Of a stretch of 11,014 nt of DNA, positions 7,775 through 11,014 are shown in pieces. The notes beneath the pieces were generated by a model, which was not told where the DNA came from, searched no databases, and saw only the letters and a program-made list of their open reading frames with translations. Numbering within the stretch: position 1 is the first letter of the stretch; every line of letters starts with the position of its first letter. The position numbers and the translations under genes were made by a program. The DNA comes from Xanthobacteraceae bacterium (GTDB lineage Bacteria; Pseudomonadota; Alphaproteobacteria; Rhizobiales; Xanthobacteraceae): NCBI GenBank assembly GCA_019746355.1, contig JAIESC010000129.1:1-11014 (forward strand), in the 5' to 3' direction.

Positions 7775-9364
7775 ATGACCGACCTGCGCCGCATTTCCCG
7801 TGCCCTGCTGTCCGTTTCCGACAAGTCCGGGCTGCTCGATTTTGCCCGCGGGCTTGCGAGCCACGGCATCGAGCTCGTTTCCACCGGCGGCACCGCGAAA
7901 GCGCTCAAGGAGGCGGGCCTCAAGGTCATGGACGTCTCGGAGCTGACCGGATTTCCCGAGATGATGGATGGCCGGGTGAAAACGCTGCACCCGAAGGTGC
8001 ATGGCGGGCTGCTCGCGATCCGCGACAACAAGGAGCATGCGGCCGCAATGACCGCGCATGCGATCCGGCCGATCGACCTGCTGGTGGTCAACCTCTATCC
8101 GTTCGAGGCGACGGTCGCCAAGGGCGCCGGCTACGACGACTGCGTCGAGAACATCGACATCGGCGGCCCGGCGATGATCCGTGCCGCGGCCAAGAACCAC
8201 GCCGACGTCGCCGTGGTGGTGGAGCCCGACGACTACACCGCGGTGCTGGCCGAGCTGTCGCAGCATGGCGGCGCCACGACCTTGCTGCTGCGGAAAAGGC
8301 TTGCGGCGAAAGCCTATGCCCGCACCGCAAGCTATGACGCCGCGATCTCCAACTGGTTTGCACAGACGCTGGGTGATCCGGCGCCCGCGTTCCGCGCGTT
8401 CGGCGGCAAGCTTGCCGAGGCGCTGCGCTACGGCGAGAACCCGCACCAGAGCGCGGCGTTCTACCGCTCGCCCGAGCAGCGGCCCGGCGTCGCCACCGCG
8501 CGGCAGGTGCAGGGCAAGCAGCTCTCCTACAACAACATCAACGACACCGACGCCGCCTACGAGTGCGTCGCCGAGTTCGACCCCAAGCGCACCGCGGCGG
8601 TCGCGATCATCAAGCACGCCAATCCGTGCGGCGTGGCCGAGGGCGGCAACCTGGTCGACGCCTATCGAAAGGCACTGGCCTGCGACTCGACCTCGGCGTT
8701 CGGCGGCATCGTCGCGGTCAACCGCACGCTCGACGCCAAAGCAGCCAAAGCGATCACGGAAATCTTCACCGAGGTGATCATCGCGCCAGATGCCACCGAC
8801 GAGGCGATCAAGATCGTCGCGTCGAAGAAGAACCTGCGCCTGCTGCTGGCCGGCGGACTGCCGGACCCGCGGGCGTTGGGCCTGACCGTGAAATCAGTGG
8901 CGGGCGGCTTGCTGGTGCAGTCGCGCGATAACGCCACCGTCGATGCGATGCAGGTCAGGTCCGTGACCAAACGCGCGCCGACCGCGGCCGAAATGGACGA
9001 CCTGCGGTTTGCGTTCCGCGTCGCCAAGCACGTGAAGTCCAACACCATCGTCTATGCCAAGGACCGCGCCACAGTCGGCATCGGCGCAGGCCAGATGAGC
9101 CGCGTCGACGCCGCGCGCATCGCCGCGCGCAAGGCCGAGGACGCGGCCAAGGAGTTGAAGCTCGCAGCGCCGCTGACCAAAGGCTCGGTGGTCGCCTCCG
9201 ACGCGTTCTTCCCGTTCGCCGACGGCTTGCTGGTGGCAATCGAGGCCGGCGCCACCGCGGTGATCCAGCCGGGCGGCTCGGTGCGCGACGACGAGGTGAT
9301 CAAGGCCGCCGACGACCACAACGTCGCGATGGTGTTCACCGGGACCCGGCATTTCCGGCATTGA
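7775..9364 (+). CDS. purH: Bifunctional AICAR transformylase/IMP cyclohydrolase PurH
   Basis: A 529-residue cytosolic enzyme for the last two steps of de novo purine synthesis: AICAR plus 10-formyl-tetrahydrofolate gives FAICAR, which is then closed to IMP. The N-terminal MGS-like cyclohydrolase domain (about 1-200) shows [34 protein letters not shown] (64-78) and [16 protein letters not shown]. The C-terminal transformylase domain shows [27 protein letters not shown] and IIKHANPCG, with Lys280-His281 matching the catalytic Lys266-His267 of the human enzyme. Length is typical. I chose ATG 7775. A TTG at 7754, directly after the heparinase stop, is in frame and would add seven residues. Neither start has a strong Shine-Dalgarno sequence. 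Translational coupling to the gene upstream is possible. No PurR box or guanine riboswitch was seen in the 21-bp gap. Confidence 0.98.
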   Translation: MTDLRRISRALLSVSDKSGLLDFARGLASHGIELVSTGGTAKALKEAGLKVMDVSELTGFPEMMDGRVKTLHPKVHGGLLAIRDNKEHAAAMTAHAIRPIDLLVVNLYPFEATVAKGAGYDDCVENIDIGGPAMIRAAAKNHADVAVVVEPDDYTAVLAELSQHGGATTLLLRKRLAAKAYARTASYDAAISNWFAQTLGDPAPAFRAFGGKLAEALRYGENPHQSAAFYRSPEQRPGVATARQVQGKQLSYNNINDTDAAYECVAEFDPKRTAAVAIIKHANPCGVAEGGNLVDAYRKALACDSTSAFGGIVAVNRTLDAKAAKAITEIFTEVIIAPDATDEAIKIVASKKNLRLLLAGGLPDPRALGLTVKSVAGGLLVQSRDNATVDAMQVRSVTKRAPTAAEMDDLRFAFRVAKHVKSNTIVYAKDRATVGIGAGQMSRVDAARIAARKAEDAAKELKLAAPLTKGSVVASDAFFPFADGLLVAIEAGATAVIQPGGSVRDDEVIKAADDHNVAMVFTGTRHFRH

Positions 9365-9420
9365 GCGCTCCCTGAGATATAGTCGCTTTATAATTGGCAC
9401 AACGCCACCACACGGGCGGT

Positions 9421-9451
9421 GTCATGCGCGGGCTTGACCCGCGCATCCATG
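9421..9451 (+). repeat. 31-bp palindromic repeat, copy 2a
   Basis: Begins GTCAT, ends ATCCATG, core GGGCTTGACCC at 9430-9440. ATGCGCGGG (9424-9432) pairs with CCCGCGCAT (9438-9446) around a CTTGA loop. It lies just past the 3' end of the GIY-YIG gene and 56 bp after purH, where it could also act as a transcript-end hairpin. Confidence 0.85.
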
Positions 9452-9458
9452 AGCGCTC

Positions 9459-9749
9459 TCAACGCGCGATATCGTTATAGAGATCGCGCCATTGCGGATT
9501 AGATGAATTGATGAGATCAAGTTTCCAGAGTCTCGACCAGTGCTTGATATTTTTCTCACGCTGGATAGCAAGCGTGGGCGTGTCGTACTTTTCGAAATAG
9601 ACAAGCTGTTTTAGTCCATAGCGTTTTGTGAAGCCTGCAATCGTGCCCTCGCGATGCTCGTAAATGCGTCGCCCGAGATTGTTCGTGACGCCGACATATA
9701 ACGTGCCGCGCGGTTTGTTGGTGATAATGTAGACGTAATAGTCTGCCAT
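9459..9749 (-). CDS. GIY-YIG domain nuclease, repeat-associated
   Basis: A 96-residue single-domain protein of the small GIY-YIG family (UvrC/Slx1-like fold). YVYII (5-9) is the GIY motif and LYVGVT (17-22) the YIG motif. Arg28 in GRRIYEHR, Glu65 in QREKNIKHW and probably Asn84 in SNPQW match the catalytic Arg, Glu and Asn of the fold. The domain looks complete, so a metal-dependent endonuclease is expected. Its substrate is unknown. ATG 9749 is the only usable start: an in-frame TGA at 9762-9764, supplied by the flanking repeat, blocks anything upstream. There is no Shine-Dalgarno sequence (CCCTTTCCGCG precedes the ATG). GC content is about 48% by hand count against about two-thirds around it, and codon use is correspondingly AT-richer, which suggests transfer. 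Inverted palindromic repeats flank it on both sides. Confidence 0.88.
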   Translation of the reverse strand: MADYYVYIITNKPRGTLYVGVTNNLGRRIYEHREGTIAGFTKRYGLKQLVYFEKYDTPTLAIQREKNIKHWSRLWKLDLINSSNPQWRDLYNDIAR

Positions 9750-9762
9750 CGCGGAAAGGGAT

Positions 9763-9793
9763 CATGGATTGCCGGGTCAAGCCCGGCAATGAC
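9763..9793 (-). repeat. 31-bp palindromic repeat, copy 2b (inverted)
   Basis: On the minus strand it begins GTCAT and ends ATCCATG, core GGGCTTGACCC (plus-strand 9774-9784). ATTGCCGGG (9768-9776) pairs with CCCGGCAAT (9782-9790). It lies directly upstream of the GIY-YIG start, so any transcript of that gene starting outside would carry this hairpin in its leader. Confidence 0.85.
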
Positions 9794-9838
9794 TCGTGGA
9801 GAGAGTCGTGCGCAATCTCTTGCGGCTCAACTGCGGCG

Positions 9839-11014
9839 CTATCCCTTCGCCAGATCGCCCAGGAGACTCGCCGCCACTGCCAGCTTCGACAGCGTCAACC
9901 CCGAGTTCGCGATCTGGGTGATCGACCCGCGGATCCGCTCGACCTCCGCCTTGCGCGGTGCGACCCAGGCCTCGACGGCGCGCTCGCCGGACTGGCCGGT
10001 CTCCACCATTGCCGCCGTCAGCCGCCGCTCGGCGTCGCCGATCGAGTCGAGCGCGCGATCGAGCGCGAGGCGGTCGAAGTAGTCGGACACGACGATGCCG
10101 CGCGCCGCGGTGGCGACGCGATCGAGCCGGAAGTGGGCCTCGGCGGCAAAGAACGTCGCCGCGATCGCGTCCATCGGCTTGCCGGTACGGTCGGCGATCA
10201 GGACCAGATCGGGCGCGGCGGCGATTTCCGAGATGCTGGCGATCCGGCCGGCAAGCTCCTCGGGCACGCCTGCGTCCGTCAGCTTCTTCCTGCGCGCGAC
10301 CCGCGCCGCGGCGGCCTCCTTCGGCAGCGCCGCGTCGAGCACCCGGGTCAGCGCGGCGATGCCCGCGCGGTGATGCTCGACCACACCGGCCAGGCCCTTC
10401 GACAGATCGCAGTTGCGCAGGAACCAGACCAGGCGGTCGAGCAGCAGGTCCTGCACCGCCGCATAGAGCGACAGCTGCACCTCGCCGGAAACCTTGCCGT
10501 CGAGCGCGTTGATCTCCTCGTTCAGCTCCGGCATGTCGTAGCTGTCGCGCACCGCCGCGAACGCCGCGGCGATATCGGCCGGGGCCGCGCCGGTCTGGTC
10601 GGCGATCCGCACCACCAGCGACGGCCCGCCGCGGTTGATCATCGAGTTGGAGAGCTGCGTGGCAATGATCTCGCGGCGCAGCCGATGATGCTCCAGAGCG
10701 TCGGGATATTTCTCGGCGATGATCTTCGGGAAATAGCGGCCCAGCTCGCGGCCGAGATAGGGATCGTCCGGCACCGTGGAGTCAAGCAACGCCGCATGGA
10801 GCGACAGCTTGGCGTACGCGAGCAGCACCGCCAGCTCCGGCCGGGTCAGCGGCTGCGAGCGGCGGGCGCGCTCCGAAAGCTCCATGTCGTCCGGCAGGAA
10901 CTCGACCGCGCGGTCGAGCTCGCCCGCGGCCTCCAGCGTCTGCATCAGCCGCTGCTGGAAGCCGAAATCCTCCATGCCGCGCCGCTCGGCGAGCGACAGC
11001 GCCAGCGTCTGCAG
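9839..11014 (-). CDS. NAD-specific glutamate dehydrogenase (large type), C-terminal part
   Basis: Final 391 residues of the roughly 180-kDa NAD-dependent glutamate dehydrogenase family (about 1,600 residues) known from Streptomyces, Pseudomonas and Caulobacter. The enzyme oxidises glutamate to 2-oxoglutarate and ammonia, a catabolic role. The frame stays open to the window edge (LQTLALSLAERRG before the Met at 10975), so the start is outside. Family blocks seen are SQPLTRPELAVLLAYAKL, YFPKIIAEKYPDALEHHRLRREIIATQLSNSMINRGG and, near the end, VVSDYFDRLALDRALDSI. The catalytic Rossmann region lies upstream, off the window. The rest is the helical C-terminal region, thought to be regulatory or structural. 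It converges on purH, with the GIY-YIG unit between. Confidence 0.93.
   Translation of the reverse strand: MQTLALSLAERRGMEDFGFQQRLMQTLEAAGELDRAVEFLPDDMELSERARRSQPLTRPELAVLLAYAKLSLHAALLDSTVPDDPYLGRELGRYFPKIIAEKYPDALEHHRLRREIIATQLSNSMINRGGPSLVVRIADQTGAAPADIAAAFAAVRDSYDMPELNEEINALDGKVSGEVQLSLYAAVQDLLLDRLVWFLRNCDLSKGLAGVVEHHRAGIAALTRVLDAALPKEAAAARVARRKKLTDAGVPEELAGRIASISEIAAAPDLVLIADRTGKPMDAIAATFFAAEAHFRLDRVATAARGIVVSDYFDRLALDRALDSIGDAERRLTAAMVETGQSGERAVEAWVAPRKAEVERIRGSITQIANSGLTLSKLAVAASLLGDLAKG

Larger units (their letters stand above)
9421..9793. mobile_element. Candidate palindromic-repeat element carrying a GIY-YIG nuclease gene
   Basis: A 373-bp unit bounded by inverted copies of the 31-bp palindrome (9421-9451 and 9763-9793), ATCCATG ends inward. 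The space between is almost wholly a GIY-YIG nuclease gene on the minus strand: 7 nt separate its stop from one repeat and 13 nt separate its start from the other. It occupies the gap between the convergent purH and glutamate dehydrogenase genes, where insertion would do little harm. The gene is about 48% GC by hand count, well below its neighbours. By analogy with REP repeats and their RAYT transposases, the nuclease may act on or spread the palindromes. The analogy is inference. Confidence 0.55.

Noticed and set aside
6428..8617. 729-codon open frame antisense to the heparinase-like gene and purH
   Set aside because: Low-complexity Arg/Gly/His-rich product with no recognisable domain, fully antisense to two well-supported genes. 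Typical GC-rich shadow frame.
9389..9394. Perfect TATAAT after purH
   Set aside because: No -35 at 16-18 bp (TTGAGC at 9361 is 22 bp away), and on the plus strand it would only drive transcription antisense to the nuclease gene.
9556..9789. Minus-strand frame starting MPGLTRQSM inside repeat 2b
   Set aside because: Its start is translated repeat, and the rest is an alternative frame of the GIY-YIG gene.

Overview
The window looks like chromosomal core sequence from a GC-rich alphaproteobacterium, most likely order Hyphomicrobiales near Bradyrhizobium, Rhodopseudomonas or Nitrobacter. This rests on high GC, the protein families present (HtpX with a Pro/Gly-rich tail, a DUF1674/SDHAF4 protein, a heparinase-like gene next to purH, a large-type NAD-glutamate dehydrogenase), a CtrA-type TTAA-N7-TTAAC site, and palindromic repeats with a GGGCTTGACCC core that I associate with these genera. 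Placement is inference. No tRNA, rRNA or CRISPR array was seen.

Layout. 1-1560 (+): the C-terminal four-fifths of acetyl-CoA synthetase, cut by the left edge. 1561-1920: a spacer with a terminator-like hairpin, an inverted pair of 31-bp palindromic repeats and a perfect CtrA-type box in front of a secreted L,D-transpeptidase (1921-2451, +). 2474-3013 (-): a secreted or membrane-tethered thermonuclease-like protein. 3110-3322 (-): a 70-residue DUF1674/SDHAF4 protein, divergent from htpX (3502-4473, +). rsmB (4535-5878, +) follows behind a long GNRA-capped hairpin that touches its start. Next come a heparinase II/III-like gene (5987-7753, +) and purH (7775-9364, +), 21 bp apart and probably co-transcribed. 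The right edge holds the C-terminal end of an NAD-dependent glutamate dehydrogenase (9839-11014, -).

Most genes are housekeeping: acetate activation, wall cross-linking, membrane protein quality control, 16S rRNA methylation, purine synthesis and glutamate catabolism. The unusual part is the 474-bp gap between the convergent purH and glutamate dehydrogenase genes. It is nearly filled by a compact unit (9421-9793): a 96-residue GIY-YIG nuclease gene of about 48% GC, bounded by two inverted copies of the 31-bp palindrome. A second inverted pair of the same palindrome at 1652-1763 has the same inward geometry but only about 50 bp of non-coding DNA inside. The four copies differ almost only at three stem positions, and those changes always keep base pairing. 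I propose a nuclease-bearing palindromic-repeat element plus a short MITE-like derivative, comparable in logic to REP/RAYT systems but with a GIY-YIG enzyme. This is a hypothesis from one window.
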